DNA of 40,912 bases from Mycobacterium sp. (GCA_023264735.1 JAHFVD010000066.1:1-40912); one strand, 5' to 3'. Shown: positions 1 to 7,852, numbered from the stretch's first letter. Numbers and translations are program-made. Notes: generated by a model not told the origin, from the letters alone.

Positions 1-190
1 GGCGTACCTCCATGAAATGCCAGATCACCAGTTGCGTTTTCACCGCCGCGATCAACAACACCACGACGGTCACCGTTGGGTTGACCACATGCGCTGCCCC
101 ACCGTCGCGTGCGGTCAACCAGGACACGGCGGTGACCGCCGTAAGCAACGCCCACACGATCGTGAGCGGGTTGCGGATGTAGGACGTCAC
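1..190 (-). CDS. Cytochrome c oxidase subunit IV-like membrane protein (C-terminus outside window)
   Basis: This partial gene runs off the left edge; 63 codons are visible. It starts at GTG 190-188, just behind the upstream gene's stop at 194, and an AGGTGA Shine-Dalgarno sequence overlaps that stop. The visible peptide begins VTSYIRNPLTIVWALL and holds two hydrophobic segments, followed by KTQLVIWHFMEVR. That pattern is typical of the prokaryotic COX4 family (PF03626), small subunits found with NorE/COX3-like proteins. The family is thought to support assembly or stability of heme-copper oxidases. No catalytic subunit I lies in the window, so its partner is unknown. Family assignment is fairly secure; function is inferred. 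Confidence 0.75.
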   Translation of the reverse strand, partial: MTSYIRNPLTIVWALLTAVTAVSWLTARDGGAAHVVNPTVTVVVLLIAAVKTQLVIWHFMEVR

Positions 191-193
191 GGA

Positions 194-805
194 TCACCTC
201 ATCAAGTACAGCAGCGCGAACAGGACAAGCCAGAGAACGTCGACCATGTGCCAGTAGGTTGCGGCGGTCTCCACAAACGAAATCCTCGGTGGCGCCGGCC
301 CCTTCAAATTCCGGATGACGAAGCTCAGGATGACCAGGCCCAGCAGAACATGGCACAGGTGCATACCCGTCATCACGAAGTAGTACATAAAGAACAGGTT
401 TGTGCCCGGCGTCGACCCGGCAATGATTTCGGGCACGTACTCGAAGAGTTTGAACAGCGGGAAGGCGGCGCCGAAGGCCAGCGCGATACCGAAGAGCCGA
501 GCCCCATCGGCCGTCTTGCCGGCACGAGCAGCCGATGTGCCGAGCGCAACAAAGAGCGAACTGGTGAGCAGGACAACGGTGTTGATCGCACCGATGTCCA
601 GGTTCAGCCGCGCCTGACTCTGCAAGAACACCTCGTGGTCGTGCTGGCGGTAGTACATGTAGGCGACGAAGTAGACGCCGAAGATGATCAGATCTCCGAC
701 GACGAAGAACCACATACTGGGCTCACCAGGAATGTGGTTGCGCACCTTTGCGCTTGGCCGGTCGGTGGCGACGCTTCCGGTGGGGCCATCCGCGAGTTCG
801 GTCAC
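194..805 (-). CDS. NorE-like heme-copper oxidase subunit III family protein
   Basis: The 203-residue protein has about five transmembrane segments. Features of the NorE/CoxC (COX3) family are GEPSMWFFVVGDLIIFG near residue 27, the central LFKLFEYVPEI stretch, the GMHLCHVLLGL helix and the C-terminal YWHMVDVLWLVLFALLYLM helix. NorE proteins accompany nitric oxide reductases or orphan oxidase clusters and carry no redox centre. It is preceded by a membrane protein gene (4-base overlap at 802-805) and followed by a COX4-like gene, so all are likely co-transcribed. The family call is strong. Whether it serves an oxidase or a NO reductase cannot be told here. Confidence 0.85.
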   Translation of the reverse strand: MTELADGPTGSVATDRPSAKVRNHIPGEPSMWFFVVGDLIIFGVYFVAYMYYRQHDHEVFLQSQARLNLDIGAINTVVLLTSSLFVALGTSAARAGKTADGARLFGIALAFGAAFPLFKLFEYVPEIIAGSTPGTNLFFMYYFVMTGMHLCHVLLGLVILSFVIRNLKGPAPPRISFVETAATYWHMVDVLWLVLFALLYLMR

Positions 806-1575
806 GCGTGTGCCCGCAGCCGAGGATCGGGCGACGTCAATTCGCCATCAAGCCAGGCGTTCTCGAGCTCCTCGTCAGGCTGCCTCTTGATGGCCCGGTA
901 GATGCAGATGTAGACGATGAACTGCCAGGACACATAGAGCACCATCGCAAACCAGAAGGTCATCAAGCCGTTCCACGCGAAGGGGCCCGACTTGGAGATC
1001 CATACCGGCGCCGCCATGAGCTCGGTGACGTACTGCCAAATGGTGTAGTAGCCAAGCCACTTCGGCAGGATGTTGTTCTGGTCGAGCAGAATGGCCAGCC
1101 CAAAGGCCATCCACATCACGCAGAAGCATCCCAACGAGCCGATATAGGCCAGGTAGCCGAAGTCGTACAGCATCTCCAGCGTCGACGGAGCGTAGCCTGA
1201 ACGGAATGCGCCGAGACCGAAACAGAACATCGGAAAGAGCATGCCGACTATGGCGCCCGTCATGGAGCCGACCATCATCGAGTACCGAAACACCGGGCTG
1301 ACCGACATGCGCTTGACCTGACTCAGATACACGGCGTTCGACACCGGTGCCAGACCGAAGGACAGCGTCAGGATTGCGCACGCGATGAGCAGATTGTGCG
1401 ACTGCATGAAGTCGACGATCTGCGGCGTCGAGCTGCTCGGCGACCGGGGCGGCATCATCCAACTCAGCGGGACGAACACAATTCCGAACAGATTGAAGAA
1501 GAACGGAACGGTCCAAAAGGCAATCCACTGATCGAGTTTCCGGTTCTTGCGCCGCGGGTGAGTGCTCTCGCTCAC
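802..1575 (-). CDS. Polytopic membrane protein, paralogue of the upstream gene (unknown function)
   Basis: The 257-residue product starts at GTG 1575-1573, overlapping the upstream stop by four bases (GTGA), a sign of translational coupling. It has about six or seven hydrophobic segments and no recognisable domain. It resembles the 1572-2276 product: both have an AFR motif followed by a Leu/Asp-rich turn (FRSGYAPSTLEMLYDF against FRPDRDPQLISLLNDM), and a late KSGPFAWNG or KSGPLAWNG motif before a final helix pair. I do not recognise the family. Its place between a TetR-controlled promoter and COX3/COX4-like genes suggests a membrane redox or stress role, but that is inference only. Confidence 0.75.
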   Translation of the reverse strand: MSESTHPRRKNRKLDQWIAFWTVPFFFNLFGIVFVPLSWMMPPRSPSSSTPQIVDFMQSHNLLIACAILTLSFGLAPVSNAVYLSQVKRMSVSPVFRYSMMVGSMTGAIVGMLFPMFCFGLGAFRSGYAPSTLEMLYDFGYLAYIGSLGCFCVMWMAFGLAILLDQNNILPKWLGYYTIWQYVTELMAAPVWISKSGPFAWNGLMTFWFAMVLYVSWQFIVYICIYRAIKRQPDEELENAWLDGELTSPDPRLRAHA

Positions 1576-2276
1576 GCGAGAACCTCCCGCTCGGCGCCCT
1601 GGCGATTGACGACGCGAAGCAGCACAAGGAACGTCACCACGATGAAGGTTCCCAGCACGATGAGCCTCAGCGTGAATGACACCGCCCCGTTCCACGCGAG
1701 CGGACCCGACTTGTACAGAACCGAGAAGGCACTCGGAATCAGCAAGACCGCGATGACGACACTGAAGTGCGCCATCCAGCGCGGAAAGATCGGATCTGGG
1801 CGGGCATCGAGGTAGATGCTGACCGCGAGGCAGAGGTTCTGCACGATGATCGTGCCGACCGGCGCGATGAAGAAGAACCAGGCCATGTCGTTCAGGAGGC
1901 TGATCAGCTGCGGGTCGCGGTCGGGCCGGAACGCGGCCACCCCCCAGCAGTAGTCGGCGAGAATGAACGCGGTCGTGCCGATTCCCACGCAGATGATGTA
2001 GGCGTAAGTGAAGACGCTGCTCGACGTACCGATGCGGGAGATCTGTACGGCGGTCACGGCGAAGAGCGGAACCAGCGCCCCCGCAATCAGATTGCAGAGA
2101 ATGACGACGCCGAGAATGCCCGTGTTGTTGTCCCGGAAGAACGCGGCGACCTCTTCTGGAGACAGCGTCGGTGACAACGGCGGCCAGAAGACCGGAAACA
2201 GCACGTAGCCGAGTAGCAGCAGAGCTGCCGCAGGCGGTGTCGTCCACAACAGGATCCGTTGACCTCTGGTGTTCAT
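1572..2276 (-). CDS. Polytopic membrane protein, first gene of the TetR-flanked operon (unknown function)
   Basis: The 234-residue product starts at ATG 2276-2274 behind a GGAAGGGA Shine-Dalgarno sequence. It begins MNTRGQRILLWTTPP and has about six hydrophobic segments; a Pro-rich loop (FPVFWPPLSPTLSPEEV) follows the first. The central AFRPDRDPQLISLLNDMAW and late YKSGPLAWNG motifs are shared with the downstream gene, which marks the two as paralogues. It is the first gene of a minus-strand operon and is read away from a divergent TetR gene across a palindrome at 2299-2314. Function is unknown. Confidence 0.75.
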   Translation of the reverse strand: MNTRGQRILLWTTPPAAALLLLGYVLFPVFWPPLSPTLSPEEVAAFFRDNNTGILGVVILCNLIAGALVPLFAVTAVQISRIGTSSSVFTYAYIICVGIGTTAFILADYCWGVAAFRPDRDPQLISLLNDMAWFFFIAPVGTIIVQNLCLAVSIYLDARPDPIFPRWMAHFSVVIAVLLIPSAFSVLYKSGPLAWNGAVSFTLRLIVLGTFIVVTFLVLLRVVNRQGAEREVLA

Positions 2277-2298
2277 CGACGCCGTCCCTTCCGCGATT

Positions 2299-2314
2299 GT
2301 GTTAGGTCTAACAC
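2299..2314. promoter_or_regulatory. Perfect 16-bp palindrome, candidate TetR operator
   Basis: GTGTTAGGTCTAACAC has two perfect 7-base arms around GT. It lies in the divergent gap between the membrane operon (start 2276) and the TetR gene (start near 2401). A second, shorter inverted repeat, TGTCAGATGACA, is at 2321-2332. TetR regulators commonly bind such palindromes in the shared promoter. The assignment rests on position and symmetry only. Confidence 0.55.
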
Positions 2315-2400
2315 GTTCACTGTCAGATGACAACGAAATGCGCATAACTCGCAGATAACGGGTGTCAACAGGCCAGATTTTCAGTGACATAGTGCAATGA

Positions 2401-3048
2401 ATGCGGCACAATGGGCGGGTGCGAAACAGCTCAACGGGCCGCGAAGCCCAACGGCGCAGGACGCGTGCCCGCGTGCTCGGTGCCGCCATCGAGGAGTTCC
2501 AGCGCGCCGGGACGAGTTCCGCGGACATCAACGCGATCGTCGAAGCCGCGGGCGTCTCGCGGAGCACCTTCTACTTCCACTTCCCGACGAAGGAACACGT
2601 CCTGCTCGAGCTGATTCGCGGCGACGAGGATCGTCTCGCCGAGGAACTCAGCCGCTTCCTCGACACTCCCCACGACTTGCCCGCCGTATTGAACGAGATC
2701 ATCAGACTTGTCCTGGCCCTCGAAAAGCAATGGGGCCTGGCACTTTTTCGCGATGTCACCAGCCTCTACTTCTCACCGACGCTGCCACAAGAAGAAAACT
2801 GGTTACAACATCCGACCTTCGTGCTTCTTGCCGCCGAGATCGAGCGCTCGCGACACCGCGGCGAACTCTACGACGATGTCGACGCCTATTCCAGTGCGGC
2901 ATTCTTTCTCGTGGGCCTCTACGCGCTACTGACCACGAACCGGGAATCGAATGCCGAACGCCTCGAAGTGCTGCGGAAATTCGTGAAGAGCAGCCTGCGG
3001 AGCATGCAACGGGCACCGGTTCCCGCGGACTATCCGCTCGCCCCGTAG
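2401..3048 (+). CDS. TetR/AcrR family transcriptional regulator
   Basis: The 215-residue protein has a typical N-terminal TetR helix-turn-helix at about residues 25-70 (RVLGAAIEEFQRAG..., then SADINAIVEAAGVSRSTFYF and HFPTKEHVLLELI). A helical ligand-binding and dimerisation domain follows. The start may be ATG 2401 or GTG 2419. No clear Shine-Dalgarno sequence precedes 2401, but a CATAGT -10-like hexamer at 2388-2393 would give a leaderless transcript beginning at that ATG. It is divergent from the four-gene membrane operon and probably represses it and itself through the palindrome at 2299-2314. The ligand cannot be read from sequence. Confidence 0.9.
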   Translation: MRHNGRVRNSSTGREAQRRRTRARVLGAAIEEFQRAGTSSADINAIVEAAGVSRSTFYFHFPTKEHVLLELIRGDEDRLAEELSRFLDTPHDLPAVLNEIIRLVLALEKQWGLALFRDVTSLYFSPTLPQEENWLQHPTFVLLAAEIERSRHRGELYDDVDAYSSAAFFLVGLYALLTTNRESNAERLEVLRKFVKSSLRSMQRAPVPADYPLAP

Positions 3049-3170
3049 ACACCGGGGCCGCTATCACGCGGCAATTCCAGTGCCGCCGACAGGATCCGGC
3101 GTTGCACGGGACGCTACACCGTCGATCAACTACCCTCGGTTTGTCCCGGCCGGCGGAAGGAGCAGTCCTC

Positions 3171-3432
3171 GTGTTCAGCGGCCCGCTCGAGGATCGCCTC
3201 GGTGTCCGCGAACGCTTCGACAGCTACAGCGATGCGGTCACCCGCCAAGCCCTGGACGACTATCTGGACTGCTGGACCGACGACGGTGCGCTCATACTCC
3301 TTGGAGACCCTGCGATTTCACGACGACACGACCCGGCAGCTCATCGGGACCTACGACGATGAGCTACGCCGCGTCGATGGCGTGTGGAGGTTCAGCACGC
3401 GCCGCTACCGAGTCCTCATCGACAACATCTGA
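3171..3432 (+). pseudogene. SnoaL/NTF2-like protein, broken by an internal deletion and frameshift
   Basis: A GTG at 3171 with a good GGAAGGAG Shine-Dalgarno sequence opens a frame reading FSGPLEDRLGVRERFDSYSD and then LDDYLDCWTDDGA. This is the usual N-terminus of mycobacterial SnoaL_4/NTF2-fold proteins. From about 3313 the similarity continues in another frame: RFHDDTTRQLIGTYDDELRR, then VDGVWRFSTRRY and a stop at 3432. Intact family members have some 130-150 residues. Here roughly 50-60 residues of the middle, including the core strands, are missing and the frame changes near 3290-3313. The gene is therefore almost certainly inactive. Loss size is judged from memory of the family. Confidence 0.7.
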
Positions 3433-3451
3433 ATAGTTGCCCACTCCATTG

Positions 3452-4159
3452 ATGCGACAGTGCGTTTGGGGTCGATGCGGAGTTGCACTGATCCTCGTCA
3501 CCACCGCGATGGGGTTCGGAATTGTCCAATCCGTCGCGCCGACCGGCATCGCCGTGGCCGGCTGTTTTCAGCGAGGTGGTTACAACCCCCCACCGTGCAC
3601 GACCACCGCCCCGACGGCCACCAGCAGTCCAACAGCGGATCAGGATGCCACCAGTTCGACGAGCACCTCGTCCGCCACCAGTCCGGATACCAGTCAGGAC
3701 GGGACCGGCTCGCCGGACAAGGACCAGTCGGAGAGCAGTCCGGGCGGCAGCAGTCCAGCAGACAGCGGGATCAGCGCCTGCCAGAACCAGAATGCCATGC
3801 CCATCGCCATCGGCCTGCCGACAAACACCTGCCGGGCGAGCCAGGGGCCGAACACCCCACCGGACTCCGGGATGACGGCCTGTCAAAACCAGGGCGCCAT
3901 GCCCATCGCCATCGGCCTACAACCCACCACCTGCCGGGCAACCCAGACCGCGAATACCCCACCGGACTCCGGGGCAACCGCCTGCCAAAACCAAAGCGCC
4001 ATGCCCATCGCCATCGGCCTACAACCCACCACCTGCCCGGCAACCCAGGGCACGAACACCCCGCCAGACTCGGGCGTGAACGCCTGTCAGAATCAGAACG
4101 CCATGGCTAACGCGCTGGGCCTGCAACCCGCTATCTGTCCGCCCAGCTCGCGTGGCTAG
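3452..4159 (+). CDS. Exported protein with four 34-residue two-Cys repeats (unknown function)
   Basis: I start it at ATG 3452 (235 residues); an in-frame TTG at 3437 is an alternative. The N-terminus MRQCVWGRCGVALILVTTAM is a hydrophobic signal or anchor. A Ser/Thr/Asp/Pro-rich low-complexity stretch of about 60 residues follows, as in extracellular linkers. The C-terminal half is four tandem repeats with the pattern DSGxxACQNQxAMPIAIGLQ, then PTTCxATQ, then NTPP; the last unit is truncated and diverged. Each unit has two Cys about 17 residues apart, which suggests one disulfide per repeat. I do not recognise the family. The next gene encodes a phospholipase D-fold protein on the same strand; a link is possible but unproven. 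Confidence 0.7.
   Translation: MRQCVWGRCGVALILVTTAMGFGIVQSVAPTGIAVAGCFQRGGYNPPPCTTTAPTATSSPTADQDATSSTSTSSATSPDTSQDGTGSPDKDQSESSPGGSSPADSGISACQNQNAMPIAIGLPTNTCRASQGPNTPPDSGMTACQNQGAMPIAIGLQPTTCRATQTANTPPDSGATACQNQSAMPIAIGLQPTTCPATQGTNTPPDSGVNACQNQNAMANALGLQPAICPPSSRG
3761..4144 (+). repeat. Four direct repeats of 102 bp inside the exported protein gene
   Basis: The units lie at about 3761-3862, 3863-3964, 3965-4066 and 4067-4144; the fourth is partial. All stay in frame and encode the 34-residue Cys repeat. The second and third are the closest in DNA (for example the shared block encoding MPIAIGLQPTTC), which points to recent duplication or gene conversion. Repeat number may vary between strains. 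Confidence 0.8.
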
Positions 4160-4218
4160 TGAAATCCCTCGGCATCTTCGCTCGACCGCGAAGCATCAAG
4201 TACCGCAGACCGTTTAGC

Positions 4219-4233
4219 CACTCGATTCGAGTG
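4219..4233. promoter_or_regulatory. Inverted repeat upstream of the phospholipase D gene
   Basis: CACTCGATTCGAGTG has perfect 7-base arms around one T. It lies 78 bp before the start at 4311. A second inverted repeat, CTTCGC/GCGAAG, is at 4176-4193, just after the previous gene's stop, and could be part of a terminator, though no T-run follows. The 151-bp gap shows nothing else clear. Confidence 0.3.
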
Positions 4234-4310
4234 TCCTGCTACTCGCGACATCCTCCGGTTCAGCTGATGGTCTTGGACTGAGTGCTGGAATCGCACACTG
4301 GGGAGGACCG

Positions 4311-6143
4311 ATGTCGGTAGTTCAGGGAACGAACGGACGTTTGTCGATGAGCGCCTATCGCGGCGACGCGAAGACACTGCTGGCCTTCGACGTCACAGAC
4401 GATGCACGCCCGCACCTTGCGGGCTTCACGATCGAGGTACAGCCGCCCGGAGTCGCGCCCTTCTACGTCTGGAACACGCTGCGCTTCGAGACACCCGCCG
4501 ACCACGTGCAGGATCTCAACGAGCCGCCCAACTCCAGCGTCAACGCACCGATCCACAAGTTCCGCTGGGTGCACGTCCCGGGGCAAGCGCACCAAGGCCT
4601 TTCACCAGCCTTCGGTACCTATCGCTACACGGTGACACCGCGCTATTTCACCGACCGAAAGCTGACGGCTCTGGACGAGTCACTGAGCGTATCCGTCGAC
4701 ATCGACGTCCAGCCGTTCGTCAAGGGCAGCCTCCAAGTCGCATTCACCCGCGGCTTCACCCAGTCACAAGCCTTTGTTCGCCACTTCGGCATCAAGGCGC
4801 CCATCCAGCCGAAGAACGCCGAATTGCTCTTCGACACCTCGCAGCAAGCCGGTATCAACGACAAAGGTGAACACTTCACCTTCGCCCAGGAATACGACTG
4901 GCTCGGCTTCACCGCGCGCACGTGCATCCTCGACCTCCTGCAAGGAGTCGTTGACGACAACGCGTTATCGCTCGATGTGTTCGCCTACGACCTGGGTGAA
5001 CCCGATGTCATGAAGTTGCTCATCCAGCTGGGCTCCGAAAACCGGGTGCGCATCATCCTCGACAACGCGGCCTTGCATCACAACGCCGACAACACCAAAC
5101 GCGAAGATCAATTCGAGCAGGCGTTCGTCGAACAAGCCGGCGTCGACGCGATCAGGCGCGGCAAGTTCGGTCGCTACGCCCACGACAAGGCGTTCATCGT
5201 CTCGGATGGGGCTGGCCCCAAGGCCGTGCTGACGGGATCCACCAATTTCTCGGTGACGGGCCTCTACGTCAACTCCAACCATGTCCTGGTGTTCGACGAC
5301 CGCGAGGTGGCCGGCACCTACGCCAACGTGTTCCAAGAAGCATGGAACGACCACGTGCGTATTGCGTTTGCCGATTCGCAGTGGGCACAGCGCTCATTCG
5401 AATTCGGCGGACCCGGGCAATCGACGCCGCCGACGTCCATCACGTTCTCACCACACCGCCAGCCTGTCGCGCACGACGTCATCGACGGGCTGACGACCCG
5501 GGTGGAGCAGGAAGGTCAACAGGGCCCCACGGTGGGCAGCGTGCTATTCGCCGTGATGGAGCTGCAATACGACAACAAGACGCCCAACCCCGTCTACGAG
5601 ACCCTCAACAACATCCACACCAACCAGACGATCTTCAGCTTCGGGATTTCCGATTCGCCACTGGGGATCTCGCTGTACCCGGTAGGCAGCAAGGAAGGTG
5701 TCCTTGTCACCGGAAAGCCGGTCAGGACGCAACTCCCGAAGCCGTTCAATCAGGTGCCCGGCATCGGGGCCGGCCATCAGGTCCACCACAAGTTCGTGGT
5801 GTGCGGGTTCAACGGTCCCGGTCCGGTCACCTACTGCGGGTCGTCGAATCTCGCCCTCAAAGGCGAGCAGGTCAACGGCGACAATCTGCTCGCCATCCGT
5901 GACGAGGACGTATCGACTGTCTTCGCGATCGAGGCGCTGCTGCTGGTCGACCACTTCAGCTTTCTCGACAGATTGTCGAAGGCACCCAAAGCGCCCTCTC
6001 TTGCGGTGGCGGCTGCCGCAGTCCCAGAGGCCGCTGCGGAGAAAGCCGAGTGGTTCCTGGGGACCACCGACGCGTGGACGAAGAAATTCTTCGATCCCAA
6101 CGATTTACACTCTGCCGATCGCCAGCTCTTCGCACACGCGTGA
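4311..6143 (+). CDS. Phospholipase D-like protein with two HKD-type motifs
   Basis: The 610-residue protein starts at ATG 4311 behind GGGAGGA. Two PLD-superfamily half-sites are visible. Site 1 is H291-D-K293 followed by G309-S-T-N312; site 2 is H492-H-K494 followed by G510-S-S-N513. These supply the two catalytic His/Lys pairs that would form one active site. The Asp of the classical HxK(x4)D motif is not at its usual position in either half. Residues 1-150 look like a beta-rich N-terminal domain, and an Ala-rich linker lies near 565-578. No signal peptide is seen, so it is probably cytoplasmic. The family includes phospholipases, nucleases and transferases; the substrate cannot be decided. 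It ends convergent with the gene at 6167. Confidence 0.85.
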   Translation: MSVVQGTNGRLSMSAYRGDAKTLLAFDVTDDARPHLAGFTIEVQPPGVAPFYVWNTLRFETPADHVQDLNEPPNSSVNAPIHKFRWVHVPGQAHQGLSPAFGTYRYTVTPRYFTDRKLTALDESLSVSVDIDVQPFVKGSLQVAFTRGFTQSQAFVRHFGIKAPIQPKNAELLFDTSQQAGINDKGEHFTFAQEYDWLGFTARTCILDLLQGVVDDNALSLDVFAYDLGEPDVMKLLIQLGSENRVRIILDNAALHHNADNTKREDQFEQAFVEQAGVDAIRRGKFGRYAHDKAFIVSDGAGPKAVLTGSTNFSVTGLYVNSNHVLVFDDREVAGTYANVFQEAWNDHVRIAFADSQWAQRSFEFGGPGQSTPPTSITFSPHRQPVAHDVIDGLTTRVEQEGQQGPTVGSVLFAVMELQYDNKTPNPVYETLNNIHTNQTIFSFGISDSPLGISLYPVGSKEGVLVTGKPVRTQLPKPFNQVPGIGAGHQVHHKFVVCGFNGPGPVTYCGSSNLALKGEQVNGDNLLAIRDEDVSTVFAIEALLLVDHFSFLDRLSKAPKAPSLAVAAAAVPEAAAEKAEWFLGTTDAWTKKFFDPNDLHSADRQLFAHA

Positions 6144-6166
6144 GCCCGGTTGCGTAATGGCGTTGT

Positions 6167-6976
6167 TCACAACGTCTTCCACCACGACTTCAACTTCATG
6201 TAGTACGAGATCGTCTTGGGCGGCAGGCTCGTCCCGCCGAACCAGCTGTTGATCCGGAACGCCGACAGCTGATTCGGGTGCAGCCCTTCCGGAATCGGCT
6301 TGTACACCACGGTGTCTCCGTACTGCAGCGTGATGCCGTTGTAGTCGGCGTCGAATGTGAACGTGGCCCCGACCGGCACCGAGATGATCTCGTCGTCGGT
6401 CGGCATGATCCTGGCGAAGTCCACGTTGTAGTACGGGCCGATCTCGAACATCTGGGTGTCGACGTTGTAGCGCCAGGCGATCATGATGGCGTTGTCGTCG
6501 GGGTGCCAGAACGTGAACGAGATACCGGTCAGCTTGTTCCAGTCGTACTGGTCGACGTTGTGTAAGTCGTAGACCGAGTTCTCGGTGAAGGTCGCCTTGC
6601 CCGCAACCTGTTTGACGAAGAACACGATCTGCGGCGGCAGCGCCAATGGGAAGTTCTTGAACGTGACAATCCGGTCGAATGGCGAGTAACCCGCTGGAAC
6701 GGCACTGGCCTGTTGCGCCCGGCGGGCGACGTGCGCCACGGCGGCCGGCCTAGGCGTCGCGACTGACTTCTGAACCCGCGCCGACAACGCCTTCCGTGCA
6801 ACCGTGCTTTTGGCCCCGCGCGCGCTGCTCGCCGTGCCGCCGTGCGAACTCGCACCGTCCGACGCACCGGCCGGCGCGGCCGACGCGGTTTGAGCACCCG
6901 CAACGCTAGCTGCGAACCCGATCCCGCAGGTGACCGCCGCGCCCGCCAACCACCCCACCAGCTTTGCCCCCGCCAT
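6167..6976 (-). CDS. Exported mycobacterial hypothetical protein
   Basis: The 269-residue product has a signal peptide (MAGAKLVGWLAGAAVTCGIG and on to about residue 34, with an ASA-A type cleavage site). An Ala/Ser/Arg-rich linker to about residue 95 follows, then a roughly 170-residue folded domain rich in aromatic residues. Recognisable points are SPFDRIVTFKNFPLALPPQI, FTFWHPDDNAIMIAW, and a C-terminal INSWFGGTSLPPKTISYYMK that resembles the closing strands of some secreted beta-sandwich proteins. I do not know the family and assign no function. It is transcribed convergently with the phospholipase D-like gene and has no obvious operon partner. Confidence 0.75.
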   Translation of the reverse strand: MAGAKLVGWLAGAAVTCGIGFAASVAGAQTASAAPAGASDGASSHGGTASSARGAKSTVARKALSARVQKSVATPRPAAVAHVARRAQQASAVPAGYSPFDRIVTFKNFPLALPPQIVFFVKQVAGKATFTENSVYDLHNVDQYDWNKLTGISFTFWHPDDNAIMIAWRYNVDTQMFEIGPYYNVDFARIMPTDDEIISVPVGATFTFDADYNGITLQYGDTVVYKPIPEGLHPNQLSAFRINSWFGGTSLPPKTISYYMKLKSWWKTL

Positions 6977-7098
6977 CGGAAAAGCCTATCGTCAGGCCAC
7001 CGGCCGTGGGTTCAGTTTGCTGAGGTCAACTTCCGGGCATCACGATCGGCGTCGATGTCGGCGTCGCGCTCGACTCGTGTGCTGACCCAGACCCGACG

Positions 7099-7494
7099 CT
7101 ACCCGCGCTTTCGCGGACCCTTCGACAGGTTCAATTCCACCGCGGCATGAATGAGTGCAGTCAGCGCCTCTTCGTCAATTTCGTCGCTTTCGTGAAAATC
7201 AATCGCCCTGCGGGTGTTCCCGTCGAGGCTCGAATTGAACAAGCCCGACGGATCAGGCAGTGATGCCCCCTTCGCGAACGTCATCTTGACCGCGTTCTTG
7301 TACGTCTCACCCGTGCAGATCATGCCGGCGTGCGACCACACCGGCACGCCCCGCCATTTCCACTCTTCGACCAGGTCAGGGTCCGCGCGCCTCAGCACGG
7401 CGCGGATGTTCGCCAGTGTCTCGCCCCGCCAGTCATCGAGCTCGGCAATTCGGGCGTCGATCCGTTCGGAAGCGGTGATGTCGTCTTCGGCCAT
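7099..7494 (-). CDS. DUF1801 domain protein
   Basis: The 131-residue protein starts at ATG 7494-7492. It carries the DUF1801 (YdhG/YjbR-like fold) signature: an N-terminal helix RIDARIAELDDWRGETLANI, the WKWRGVPVWSHAG core and the KMTFAKGASLPDPSGLFNSS segment. Members are small cytoplasmic proteins of unknown biochemical role, often of about this length. The C-terminus is a Lys/Arg-rich tail (KGPRKRG). It is read away from the small HicB-like gene at 7667; the 172-bp gap between them (7495-7666) shows no strong promoter or operator. Family call good, function unknown. Confidence 0.85.
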   Translation of the reverse strand: MAEDDITASERIDARIAELDDWRGETLANIRAVLRRADPDLVEEWKWRGVPVWSHAGMICTGETYKNAVKMTFAKGASLPDPSGLFNSSLDGNTRRAIDFHESDEIDEEALTALIHAAVELNLSKGPRKRG

Positions 7495-7666
7495 ACACCC
7501 ATATACCCATAGAAGCGATCGATTTTGTAAACCGCCCCACGAAGAGTATGTTTTCTCGCGGCCCAGAATCGTTCCGGAAAGCCTGAAGATGCGTACTCAT
7601 TACAGAACTCGCGGCTTATCTACCCGTCCGCAACGGGGTCTCCGCACCCATTCCGCACTACGGCCC

Positions 7667-7852
7667 ATGGCCGGTCAGTGCTTCGAGATCGATATCCGTT
7701 TCGACACCAATCGCTGGGTCATCCGGATACCCGAAATCAACGATGCCACTGAGGCGACGGCGCGCGACAAGGTCGAACTGGCCGCCCGCGAATGTATCGC
7801 CACCCGCACCGGCATCCCCATCGGGTACATCTCGGTCTGGGTTCGGGACTGA
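7667..7852 (+). CDS. Small HicB-like hypothetical protein
   Basis: The 61-residue product reads MAGQCFEIDIRFDTNRWVIR, then IPEINDATEATARDKVELAA and RECIATRTGIPIGYISVWV. The strand-strand-helix-strand order and the WxIxIPE pattern resemble HicB-type antitoxins and a family of short mycobacterial proteins. No DNA-binding domain follows and no HicA toxin lies beside it, so it is not called an antitoxin. The start at ATG 7667 gives the usual short family length. An upstream in-frame ATG near 7590 would add an Arg-rich, unconserved-looking tail. The Shine-Dalgarno sequence is weak. Confidence 0.65.
   Translation: MAGQCFEIDIRFDTNRWVIRIPEINDATEATARDKVELAARECIATRTGIPIGYISVWVRD

Noticed and set aside
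17..901. Plus-strand open frame of 294 codons over the NorE-like gene
   Set aside because: It is Arg/Gln/His-rich and has no domain; the opposite strand gives a clear COX3 family protein with coupled neighbours.
3761..4144. Tandem repeats as a possible CRISPR or minisatellite
   Set aside because: Units are 102 bp, head to tail without spacers, in frame and protein-coding.
7667..7852. Toxin-antitoxin system (HicB-like antitoxin)
   Set aside because: No HicA-like toxin frame lies next to it and no DNA-binding domain is present.
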